In this document: piece by piece, positions 27,209 to 39,000 of the stretch | How the letters are laid out: the number at the start of each line of letters is the position of its first letter | How positions within the stretch are numbered: position 1 is the stretch's first letter | Origin: Albula goreensis | Lineage: Eukaryota > Chordata > Actinopteri > Albuliformes > Albulidae | Assembly (NCBI GenBank): GCA_022829145.1 | Contig: CM040743.1 | Coordinates: 11,426,146 to 11,490,145, forward strand | DNA: 64,000 nt | Direction: 5' to 3' | Notes under the pieces: model-generated | Database searches by the model: none | The model's input: only the letters and a program-made list of their open reading frames with translations | What the model was told of the DNA's origin: nothing | Position numbers and translations under genes: made by a program

Positions 27209-28867
27209 AATTGTATGCATCATAGTCTGAGTCATTGTCCCTGAAATGGAAACAATGGGTACAAAACAAAGCTTCATTTCCTACCCTGATATGTTGTACT
27301 ATGAGAAATTAGGAACAGTTAATCTGGACACTATAATGCTTATGAAACAAATAAGAAAAATAAAATACTGAAGGTTGGCATACTCGGATACCAGGTTCAA
27401 CAACAACAAGCTGTAAGCCATCAGTCAAACTCTCCACACCTATATAGCATTGAAAGTTTGACACTTCTTTACCACACAATACAGCCTCAAACTTTCCTGC
27501 TGATTATTTAATCATTAGTCCTCCTGTTCACCAATTATTAATTCCCCCCCATTGGAATTTCCTGCCTAAATCTGTCCAATAACAACATCTGTTCATAGCA
27601 GCCAACAGCTGGACACACAAGCAGGACTTACTGTGTGGACATTACATCCAAGTGTCAAACCAATAAGTTATATACTACCCCATGTGAGAACATTTCGAGC
27701 AATGCAACATTCTCTTTCTGTGAGCTACCAATCATAAATGAAGCTGATAATATCCAGATCACATATACATATGCTGTAAACATTGAGTAACAGTGTTTTG
27801 CTTGTTTAGCTTCTTTAAAACATGAGTCAGTTCAGATAAAAGTATCAAAAATCATCAATTCAATGGTTTTGTTTAAAATATGCATAAAATAATGATAAAT
27901 AATTTCCCTGAGTAGAATAACAGAAGACGGATTTCAAGGAGGGAAAAGAAATTATAACAATTACTGGCGAGTGTGGGATAAATTTGCAAATAGCCCAGTA
28001 CCATATGACAAGAAAACGTACCTCACTTCATTTTCAGGGAATACTGGTGCTAAATACAGCGCTTGAATTGTAAACAAGAAATTGTTGAATTCAATATGGG
28101 ACCGCAGTGAAAATTGTGCAGATAAATTTATCCAACATCTGGTCATTACCTCTTGTCGTTTAAAATAAACTGTGTTCCTTGTTTTCACTGGCTTGCAGTA
28201 GTAGACTCTACACTATTTTTCCCCAATTTTCATTGGGTAATGAGAAATCAGTTTTAGGTATTACTGCATGGAAATTTCCACAAGGGAGGAATACTGAATG
28301 TGTCCCTTTCTTCACTCCTCCCTCATTTTCTAATGGCAGCATATGCCCATAATGATAAGTGACTAATGTTTGAATGAATAAATCTGATATATTTCTTTAA
28401 AAAATTAGACAACACTCAGCCGCTCATGTGCATGACTATTATATATATATAGATTACTATATATTGTGATTATTGTTTATTTATTTAATGTATAAAATGC
28501 TAAATTTACCATTGTTAATGCTTTTTTGTACCCATTACAGGAGTCGTGAAGGTTAATTATCATTTGGCTCATTCAATGTGCCAGTTTGTCCATCAGTGCC
28601 TTTCTCTATGGTGAAGGATGGCACAAGGATTTCACATGTATGTTACCTCATTTTATTACCCCAGTGAAACAGAATGCTGTGAAAGCACATACTGCATTCA
28701 GACTGAGATGAACACACGTAACTCAAACCCGATTTAAGTATTGCACATTTTATTCTTTTTTGCATGACACTTTTAGTGATATGTTTGAGCATACAATACG
28801 GCTCATTATCTGTGTCACTATGTGAGTCCACTGCAGGAATCTGTATGTATGTTCATGTGTGTTATAT

Positions 28868-29480
28868 ATAGACAGGGTCAACAAAGCAATAGACACACCA
28901 AACAATAATAATTTAATAATATATTAACTAATGAGGATTTGAGGCAGTATTTTCCTCAGGAGAATCTTCAATCCTCCTCTGAATGCTGCTGTAACAGCGG
29001 GACATTGAACCCCTGTTCCAAGACAAAAGGCCTCCAGTTCTTTGACAGATGGAGGTGGAAATCTTCTCTTTGATCTAAGCTAAAGAATGCGCCATGCAGC
29101 TTCTATGATATTTAGATCTGGTGATTGGTGAGACTATGGAAGAGCCATGGAAGGTGTTGACTTCATTATGTTTTTCATGAAGCCAATCCTGAATCCATTC
29201 AGCAATGTGTATAGGGGCATTATAATTTTGGACAATAGACTGCACCAAGTCACCTAAAATGATTTTGTACTCCTTGGCTGTAAATTCTACCGTACAGAGT
29301 AAAAGTCAGGCTCATTGACTCTCGCGAGACAGCTGCAATACTTGACACTTAAACAGGCAATCCAGGTTGAAGGCTTTCTTTGGCTGTATCCAAACATAAT
29401 CCCAACCAGATATGTGAAAGAGTAAAGACAACAGCCCATTTACTTTATTTCACTACTCCAAGGATCAGGTTTTCTGATCA
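28868..29480 (-). mobile_element. degraded Tc1/mariner-type transposase relic
   Basis: Translating the minus strand in shifting frames gives consecutive pieces of a Tc1-like DDE transposase. First is a WSSEIK segment near 29455 (family WSDE, first catalytic Asp replaced). SGWDYVWIQPKKAFNLDC and LTFTLYGRI follow. Next is FTAKEYKIILGDLVQSIVQ running into YNAPIH (family DNAPIH, Asp lost). Then come QSPDLNIIEAAWRIL near the third catalytic residue (Glu present), a stop, PPPSVKELEA, and a final stop at 28926-28924. At least two frameshifts, an internal stop and two lost catalytic Asp residues make it inactive. No convincing terminal inverted repeats or TA duplications were seen, so the true ends are uncertain. 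It lies inside a trps1 intron in the same orientation as the gene. Confidence 0.85.
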
Positions 29481-29847
29481 CCAAATCAGGTTATTAGTTG
29501 TTGTGCATTGGTCGTGGTTGCATAGTTTCCAAATGGTAAAAAAATTCAGCTTTTTGAAGCTTTTTTGGAAACTCAGTTTTTTGGAAACTGAGACACTTAA
29601 AATAATTTTGCCAATGCTGATGCATGTGCAGTTTGAGGCACAAACCATTGGACACTTTTCAAAATTTTCAAGAGCTCTCAAAATTCTTTATAAGCTCACG
29701 TATTCAAGTGTTGATTTTAAAACTTCTTTTACAGCGGAAAAATACTGGCAATATGAACTGAAACTAAGAAGCATACACTACAAATTTCCCAGAGAATTCA
29801 TATCGAATTGTAAAGAGCATGACTGTTTTTTCTGTTTGTTGAGGACA

Positions 29848-29849
<2 letters not shown>

Positions 29850-29886
<37 letters not shown>
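29850..29886. repeat. (TG)18 microsatellite
   Basis: Pure TG run about 0.4 kb beyond the recognisable end of the Tc1-like relic. Confidence 0.97.
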
Positions 29887-29889
<3 letters not shown>

Positions 29890-30379
29890 CTGCATGTGTG
29901 TTTGTGCATATGCATACCTTAAAAAGGATTACAAGGACAGCCACAGTGTAGCTGCACAAATGGAAAAAGGATTAGAATAGTCATGAAATGGGTGTGTGAG
30001 CCAAACCCAATATCCTTGTTTCAAGACATTTTTAAGCAGAGCGTTACAGTTTAAAAGTAAACACAAAGACACGCATTATCCACATTTATGTGTGCTTGCA
30101 TCTGTGTTTTTATCAATGGAAACAAGTCATTTTACATACTCTGCATAAAATTAACTTTGGCTAGCACAAAAATAATTAGTTCAATCATCTGATTAATCAT
30201 AGATTATATTTTGAACTTGCAAACTGGGGGACAGGAACAATGCTAAGAAAACAGACTGGTTCTTTAAGGACTGAAAATGGAGAATTAACAGCATTGCTGC
30301 TGTTCAGAGCCTTTGGCCAAAGAGCCCTCAAACGAAATGTGATTGTACTGATCTCATTCGTTTAAAAAAGCCGAGCAGA

Positions 30380-30665
30380 ACTTTTATAATCTAATACTGC
30401 GAGAAGGGGAGCATTATAAAAAGGGATTACTGTATTGATTGGGGAACGCCGGGAGAATGGATCCGTGCTGTAAACGCACACTGTACAGCAGAGAGAGTAG
30501 TTAGCCATTCGTGTTGAGACTACACAATGACTCATCCCCAAGTGAAAGAGGCTTGGAATCCTGACAGAGCGAGGCTTACTGGGCGGACAAAGAGCTCGTT
30601 GCCTTGACGTCAGCCTCTGGGTTGTGGAGAGATTAGTGATCACTCGCACCAAGGAGTTGGTCTTT
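30380..30665. promoter_or_regulatory. candidate intronic regulatory element with perfect CRE
   Basis: A GC-richer, non-repetitive block between trps1 coding exons 1 and 2. It contains the full palindromic cAMP-response element TGACGTCA at 30605-30612 and an AP-1-like TGACTCATC at about 30529. It has no coding similarity I recognise. Function is inferred only from motif and texture. Confidence 0.3.
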
Positions 30666-32067
30666 AGGCATGAACGTGGAGTGCCTGGCTTGGAGGAGGA
30701 GCCACAAAAGAGCCTGGGAGGGTTTAGGCATTAAATCTACTTTTGGGGTGGAGGGGGACTGTATGTTTTTTTTTTTTTTGCATTGAGGGGGAGGGGAAGC
30801 ACCAAGTCAACTTAAGAATAGTTCAGTTAAGGGTGCAATTTGAAGGAGAGGCAAACAAATGGTTTCACAGAGCAGTGTCAAACTTCAGCGAATATGAAAA
30901 GGGAAGCACAGGAAATATCAAAGAGCCGATGCCTTAAGGGAGAGGTGTTGGACATTATAAAAGGAGGTAGACGGGAGGGGGGTTGAGAAGGCACCTTGAG
31001 AACTCCACCCTTGGCTAAAAGTGAAGGCTGAAGGAATGAAAAGAAATAATGAAAAAAAAATTCAATACCCTTATCTACAGAGTGAAATATTTAACAAGGC
31101 AGACATACTAATTAAGCAAAGAACAGAAAACATAAATGTTGTCTAAAACCATTTTCAGTTTTCTTAGGAGGTAAAAAAAATAATATAACCACTTTAAATC
31201 AAAGCACATTTTAATACGTGCCTGATCTACCTGCTATTAAAAACAATCCTCAGGGATCTCATAGGTGCCTTCAGTACACAGTGTAATGACATACAGCATA
31301 ACCTTAATAGCTCAAAGGCTATTATGCTTATTCATTTTAGTAAAATTCTGCTGTCACATCAGAGGAAGTAAGAATGTTTTTGTTATGACAGAGAATGTAT
31401 TTAACCCATATACTGATTATTCTGTTTTCAAAGAAACAACATTTATTGCTTTCATATTTGGCTCAAAGAAAAAAAAAAAATTAGTGGTTTCAACTGCACT
31501 CATCTATGTAGGCCCAGAAACCACCTAATGAATGTTGGGTATAGTGAAACCATCCAAGGCAGGGGTTGTTATGATTCTCAAATAAATTCAAGTGATGAGA
31601 CAGATATGGAGATATTGACTTTGGCTTTTAAAATGTGACATGCGGATGACTGATCATGTTACAAGGTTGGGGGGGTGCTAGTATCTGGGCTTGGGCCGAG
31701 CATTCAGTACATGTGGGTGGGGACTTACACTTGTATCTGCCTGAGCCAATGACAAACACTCCTTGTCCAGTACTTCTGAGACGTGTCTGTTTGTGTGTGT
31801 GTGCTGGCATTTGAATAACCAGGAGTATGCTCATTGCTGCATGCATTTTCATTTATGAGTGTGTGTGAGAAAGTAGGCATGTGCCTATGTAATTAAGTAA
31901 GACAGAAAGAATGTGTGTGCTTCTGTCACTTGAGAGAGTGGTTGTAAGTATCTGAACTTCCCACTTGGCAAAGTCTACCTTGCAAAAGAGATTCTATTTT
32001 ACAAAGGGGATGCACGGTTAACTAAAGACTTAAAACAATGCGTGAAGGCATGTGTGTGGATGTTTAC

Positions 32068-33089
32068 CTGCACGTCATAGGTTCCGTTGAGCAGCAGGGG
32101 TCGAGGGGACCCAATGTCCTGCAGCACCCCGGTCAGGACGCTGTGGGGGTGCAGGCGGGGAAGGTCTTTGGTGTGGGCCTGGGAGGAGAACTGCACCATG
32201 TTATGCAGTGCCAGGATCTTTGTGTCGAGATCTGCGTCCTGCCTCGTGCGGTTGTGAAGGCCCAGGTGGTACTTGCGAAAGTGTTTGATCAGGTCCGTGG
32301 GGTCGTTACCATAGTAACCATAGCCACAGATGTTGCACTTGAAATCCTGCAGTTTGGGGGAAGAGGGGGGGCGAGCGTTCCCATCCATGTCCAGCAGGCA
32401 AGCCCCGTCCTCTCCGCTGTCGCCACTCACCGGCTGGGACATGTGAGGTGGCGCTTTGGACCTGGGAGCCCCTGCCTCAGTCCCGGGCGAAGACGCCGAA
32501 GGGCTTCGGGAGAGATCACCGTCTCGGCCGTCGCCAGGGCAGCCCTGGACGATGACGCCAGCCCCGCCTGGCGAGCACCGTGGCCCCTCCCTGTCGTCCC
32601 TGCCCTCTTTGCCCTCCCCCGGGTCTTGGGCTGGGCTTTGGGCCCGGTCCTCGCCTTCATCTGGTTCTGATCTGGCTGGAGACTCAGGCCCGTCGCAGAC
32701 GCCCCCGGCAGCTGGGGATGAGAGCGCCAGCATATTTCTGTCTGTCACCTCATCACGGGGGAAGGACGGAACATTTCCGCCCTTCTTGTGGCTTTCATAA
32801 TTGAAGCCAGGCCTCTCACTCCCTGCCGCTGCCGCCGCGCTTTTCAAGTCCCTTTTGATGCTGGGAGAGGGCTCCGAGACCAGCGCGTACTGATCCTCTT
32901 TCTTATCTGGCTCCAGCGCATCACCCAGCCCGGGCTCGTCTTGCATGGGCTCCGTCGCCGTGTCGCTGCTCCTGCCCCGCGCTCTGCTGTCCTCCCTCTC
33001 CACTCCTGCTGACTCTGCGACGGCCACTTCTCCTTCTGGCTCCTCACCACCGAAGCTCCTCAGAGGGGGATTCTTTTTTCGGACCATAT
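32068..33089 (-). CDS. trps1: trps1 first coding exon (residues 1-340)
   Basis: N-terminal part of TRPS1, a nuclear zinc-finger transcriptional repressor of GATA-driven genes, known in mammals for roles in bone, cartilage and hair development. The exon opens two bases before the start codon (33087) after a pyrimidine-rich acceptor ending TCATAG. It closes at 32068 with donor CAG|GTAAAC in phase 0. MVRKKNPPLR is the invariant vertebrate TRPS1 start. A second conserved block, GFNYES..KGGN.PSFP.DEVTDRNML.LSSPAAGGVC, lies near residues 94-131. The first C2H2 finger is at 249-274 with ligands C251, C254, H269 and H274, followed by conserved LGLHNRTRQDA and LLNGTYDVQ. Residues about 11-90 and 130-245 are acidic or low-complexity and diverge from mammals. 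The exon is far richer in G+C than the flanking introns. An upstream in-frame MLLFFSVID extension lies on the intron side of the acceptor and is not part of the exon. Identification is from remembered family sequence. Confidence 0.97.
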
Positions 33090-36000
33090 CTATGACAGAA
33101 AAAAAGAGTAACAAGCGTTAAAAATACTGTGCATTGTGTCACAACAATCTTGGGGGAAGGGGAGTGAGACAAACGACAAGAAAAAAAATTTGGGGTAATT
33201 TCTGGTTTCTGCAGAGCATGGAAAAAAAAATCCACCATATACTTGTGCAAATTTATAGAGCACCGATTTTCAAAACTTGCCAGAGAAACAGACCCATGGC
33301 AGCATCAGGCTAAAAAAGGAGTTAAAAAGTGTTTTTTATTCCTGTTTTACAATTTGCCTAGGCCAAGTTTTAAAACGCTCCTCTATTGAATTTCATGCTA
33401 GAAAGCAGTCATTTGCTCATACCTCAAAACAATCACAATCTAATAGCTCTCGCCATAAACAACATCAAACTTCTAATATCAGTGACAATTAAGGCCGTCT
33501 GGCTTTGTTCATAATAATTTAATGAATAAAATCTGTGCACTCAAGTTACTGATCTTGCTGATAGACCCGCCTTTTACGCCACGTACCGTATCAAAGAAAA
33601 AAATCGCATGTCTCGTTTTGGATTCCAGTTCTGCATTTAGACGTTCCTTACACTAATTTTATAAGCAAACTCATGATTTTAGTTAAGTGAAGCTGTTTGT
33701 CTAATGTTAGTTTTCTGTGACAGACAATCTGAATAGTGTAAAGTTACACTCAAACTAATTTTAATTTTTCTTCAGTTAAATCGGTTTTGCTTCAAATTTT
33801 ACTAGGGGAAAATGGTAAGGAAATCATTTCAGTTGTTTATATTTCTCTCATATGTAGTAGTTGAAAACAGTCTTTTACATAAAAAAATAACTGGCACTCT
33901 TATCTCCCGTTAAATAAAAATATTAAAAGCAATTTCCCATTCTGAGTTGTAAAGAAAATAGTATTAAACAAGGCAATCCATGTTTGCAAAGACAACGCCT
34001 AAAAGCTGGTTTTGCTAATAAAAGCCTTAGGAAAATCTAATCTAAACCAAGAGCTTGTAATTCTGACCACACCCAGTCCACATTCACTGCTTTTTGTTGT
34101 ACTCTTCACATTGCAACACAGCCCAAACCAGTATTTTGTGATCGTTATTTTCAACATACTGTATACAAAGAAATCATAAAACCTCCTACCTCCATTTTTT
34201 AGTTTAATACATGAATAGAAAGTTTGCATCACCATCAGTTATGTATTGGCACTCTTATTCAACATACCATTTCATTCATGTAGTAATCAAACAGTTTTTT
34301 GCTTTAAAAAACAAACAAACAAACAAACACATATACTATCTAGATAGATAGGTTTGTTACAATCATAAGAGTGGTAGTAATATGAGTATTATAAATCACA
34401 CCAGTATTTTCTCAATTTTTTAAATATTTCTTCCCTTGTTCCATGCTTTTTCAATTTTTGCTTACCCATGTGCATCAAATGATAAATGCAAATTGTTGTG
34501 AAATTTGATGTGTGCCTTTCATTAGCATAGGTGAAGGCCCCAACAATCAAAGAAAAAGAAAGTTGTTTCAGCATTGTTTGCATACACACCTTGTTAAAAA
34601 GGGAGATAAGAAAACCTGCTACTAAAAGGAAATAAGAAAACAAGTAAAATTCTGGGACAGAGGTATTGTTTTCCAATCAAAGAACATACATAATTTTCAA
34701 GAGTGGACAGTGTTGAGATTGGTCAAGGAAAAATAAATCACTGGCAAGAACTCATTGTTGACGTCTATGTGGTTTCACCAGACAACCACACGTTTGCTGA
34801 TGTCAAAAATAAATGGTCTGACCTAAAATTAGAAACACAAAAAAAACATATAGCCTTGAACTAATAAAAATGTCAAACTCATGAATATGCAAAACATTTA
34901 TTCAACACACCTAAATCTATTAGAAAAATATTTGCTTATCTGGTTTCATGATGGTAAACATTACATTAATAATACAATAGATTAAGAAAATTATTAAAAT
35001 TTCCATAACATGAGCATCGTGCCTCAGTAAATAGTAGAAACATTTCTTTAAACTCAGCAGATAAATTTCACACAGCCTTACGTAGAACACAATTGTGGAC
35101 ATTTTGTTAGAGTGTTGCACTCTTGTAATAGCTGACATTTCACCAAGCTGTCAATCTTCATTAGGTATTACCATTTCCCATTTACATTCAGGCATCAAAG
35201 GAATTACACTGTATCCAAAGTGGATCAGCACATCCACTGAAAGGATCTAAGCATGGTTTCTGTATAAGCATGATCATGTTTACTGCTATTTACTTGTAAT
35301 TTTAATTTTGCCTGGATTTGTTTTATGTACAATATTCAACTTCTTTTACGAATCTTCAGGTCAGGATTTCTTTAGACAGGGTTACAGTGTTTATTATTGT
35401 AATTCATATTGCATTACTTTCAGAACAAGTGATTGCAACCGATTAAACTAGGATGTAGTTTTCAATGAAGTGGACTACACTTCCCATTGGGATTAAGTGT
35501 TAGCGTTTGTGAGTGGAGCAGCAGAAATTAGGTCTGATTATTTAACTGCTGTACAATCAATGCACAATATCACTTATGCACTTCTGCTGATGGAAATGAG
35601 TACAGTTTTACCATTATGAATCACACTAGGACTCAAAATAAGAAAATGAAGTTAAGATGTCGTGAACACTAAAACCAGCATACCGTGAAACTGTGTTTTT
35701 CTGCACAATGACCACTTTATAAATCACAAGTTAAAAGGTTGCTCTTAGATTCATAGGTCACACCCAGTACAACAATCTAGGGATGACTTGCTTTATAAAC
35801 ACATCACTTGTTGCAGACATTCTTCTCGTGCAATTTGCTCATATGATTTTGGTCATTGAAGTGCAAAGTGTTAAAGTGCAATGATTTACAGAAGACTTTC
35901 TGTAGGTATCTATTGCCCTAAAAGGTGATTACTAGGAGATGACATGTCCAGCACTTCAGAGTCACTTTTTTGACAATTTCATTATTTAACATCTATTATA

Positions 36001-39000
36001 ATACCAGAATATCAAAACATATAGTTTGAACATGCTTCATTTAAATGGATACCAGAAAATCTGCAGCAAAGTCCAGGCTTAATAAAAAACAGTACAACTA
36101 AAACTTAATGGAAGCTCACTGTGGGAAAATATATCGATGGGGACACAGGAAACAAAGGGTATGAGTTATATTAAAAACATACCTGGAAAAAAATATAAAA
36201 AACCCATCAAAATCAGGTTTGGAGACAAAAGGAATATGATGGATAAAAATGCAATGGGGGCAAAGTAAACAATGAGCAAATCCTAAAAACCCTTCGAAGA
36301 GAGAAACAGGGATTTGCATTTTTAATAAACTTGGGATAAATGTAAACCCTCAAAAAAAAATCCACATTTTGCAAGTGTTTTTCCACATTACACTATAAAC
36401 GGGAAACCAGCAGTATTTGCTTTTTTTTTGCATATTAACTTCAGAGTACCAACGAGACATTACACTTCCAAACCCCCATCTAAAGGAAGAATAATCTGCT
36501 TCCATTAGTCAGAGTAACTTGAATGCTCCTGTTCCAATCAATTCTGATGGCATTTTTATTATTAATATTGCAGCATTCCTCGCCTGCTCTTACGCTCATT
36601 TATAACTTTGATAAAATATAACATGCCTTTTGAAATGGAGAGGGCAATCTATTATCTTAATTAAAAAAGATTTTGGGGGTGATCAGCATACAGAGTAGAG
36701 CAAATTGCACAAGTTTACTCAAAGGTTCTGCAGTTCAAAAGGACTTCATGTCACTGCACATTAAAAAGATGCTGGTGAACATTAGTCACAAGTGTTTTTA
36801 TCTTGCTAACACTCTGCATGAAAGACAAAATCCTTCACTTCTTTAAAAAAAATCATCTGTCTCACCGTTTAATGAAAAATTTGAGATAGAGGGGGATTTG
36901 GGTTGAAGGGGAAGGTGGTTACATCCGAGCTGTCACTTATCTGCCTGCCACCAAACGTAATAAATGACACTGTAACACTTCTTATTGAGGATACAATATT
37001 CTGAGTGACAGATGTTTCATTGTTAAGGTGAGATGGCAGGACAAGGGAAAGGCACTTTTTGAATTACCCTTTGATAGAAATGTATAGCCACGTATTGAAC
37101 CAGAAATTTGAAATGTTCTTTGTGACCACAAGTGTCAGCATACTGGAAGGAGAGCCTACAGCACCTTAACTTTCCGTCTATTTAAAAAAAAAATGCACAA
37201 ATGCAGAGAATAATACAGCAGAACCTCTGCCCTCTGAATGCATCAGGAGGGGAGGTCTACAGTCATTACTTGCATTACTGCTGCCATCTTTAAAATATTA
37301 CTGTTGTTTTGTAGCAATAACCTTTAAAATATATATTTTTTAAAAAAATCAATGCAGCAGTAATTTGGATCTAATTGCATTAGTTATTTTTCTAGATGGG
37401 GTTTCAAAACAATTAATCACTTTCAGTAACTATCTTTGGTGTCTTTTTTGAAAAGTTAGATTTTGCACTGCGTCTTCTTTATATTTAAAAAGTGTTGACA
37501 TTCCCAGTTCTGCAACTAGACTCTATGACATCTGATTTATTGTCACTGGAATGCGTGACCTGCACCAATGATAATAAAGAGTTTTGTAATTGTGCATGCG
37601 GCTTTCAGATTGGCTTTTAATTGACCATAACACTGTGGTTCAATGTACTGTAATATCTATTATATTATTAATGCAATGCTTGCCATCATGAAAGCAGACA
37701 ACACATGTTCCAAACTCTGAAAACGTTTTCCTCTGCTTAACTTCCTCCGCCCCACACACATCACAAACTGTAGCACGGCATAAACTACTCTGTAATTTCC
37801 AAATCAGCATTAGTCTTGGGTCTGTTTAAGGTCGATATCATACTCCGAGGTGGACGTGTCGCTATATTCCAATGATTTTTATGAGACGTTTTTCCCCTGA
37901 TGTCTATAAATTCCTTTGTTTTAATAGCAGTGTTGATTGCCATGTTTTAACTTAAATGAAAAACACCTGAATTATTTCTATGAGAATGGAAAGATACGAT
38001 CCAACAGCAACCAAACCAAATCTGCAGCACAAGTAAAACTAATATTTGTGTAATGTGTGAATGAACGCAAAAACGGTATGCGTCTGCTACACATACAGAA
38101 CTAAGAGCCCACAGGCTTGCTCCGCTGTTCAGTGCACAGTCAATACAATTAATGTCAAGATATACAGATGGAGTACAACACTGATCACTTTTTCTACAGA
38201 TGACTGCAGAATATTTATTAAACCTTTGTTACCAGTGTAACCCATCTGAATCCATTAATCTGCATCTTTGACACTCCTGCAAAACACCCTCCTTAACTGA
38301 CAATGTGATCAGCCAGGTTAAGATTTTCCTTCCAGGAACCATCCTGCAATGGCAAAACGCAGTTTAAAGGCCTCACCGATCATTTCAAAATATCAGTGAT
38401 CAAGATAGAAAATTCAAGCAATCTAGACTTTTCACTGCTTTGACAGGAGGGCAAAACTGCAGCTCTTATAAAAACTGAGTAAGCTGCTAACACCAAAGGA
38501 TATAAGTATGAATGGAACTGAACACTGTCGATTTTTTATTCTTTGTTCTACTTTTGGTTCCACTGTCTGCTTTTTCAATAAACAATTCTGAAAAGACAAG
38601 ATGATCCAAAAGATGGCAAAAAATCTTACTTGGCTCTCCAACAGGCTGCTTTTATTATTTTGTTCAGCATCAATATATTCAACAGAACACATGGAGACTG
38701 TTCCAGTATGGGTCTATATGGCATACCATGTCTGTGTGGTCATGTCTAAGAGAGAGCTCCTTTACATATGAGCTTTTTTCCTTTGCTTTTTTTCTCTCTT
38801 TTTCGTGCCGTTTATGATGTCATCACCACAGACTTTGTAGCGGGAGACGAGGAATATCCTGGCCACAATCTGTCTTTCTTTGGCATTTAATCTCATTTGT
38901 AGCATTTAAAATAAATCACAATACTGTCTGACGAATAATGTTACAACTGCGCAGAGGGTCTATGAAAAACACATATGTGCGTTGCAAGATAAAGTGTTCA

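Larger units (their letters stand above)
24714..32067 (-). other. trps1: trps1 intron between first and second coding exons (7.4 kb)
   Basis: It starts GTAAAC next to 32068 and ends TTGCAG next to 24713. It contains a (GT)13 tract at 27183, a (TG)18 tract at 29850, the Tc1-like transposase relic at 28.9-29.5 kb and a GC-richer non-repetitive block at 30380-30665. The rest is AT-rich intron sequence with nothing I can name. The 180-codon plus-strand open frame at 29380-29922 is antisense to the transposon relic and runs into the TG repeat, so it is not a gene. Confidence 0.9.

Noticed and set aside
29380..29922. 180-codon plus-strand open frame
   Set aside because: It is antisense to the Tc1-like relic in its first part and ends in a (TG)n microsatellite read as Cys-Val; not a gene.
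32038..32670. 210-codon plus-strand open frame opposite trps1 coding exon 1
   Set aside because: Antisense shadow of the high-GC exon; no domain, and the sense strand matches TRPS1 with correct splice sites.
38700..38740. Possible extra 5' exon encoding a longer TRPS1 N-terminus
   Set aside because: A minus-strand Met-Pro-Tyr-like reading was found, but the following residues do not fit the known longer isoform and there is no donor in the needed phase.
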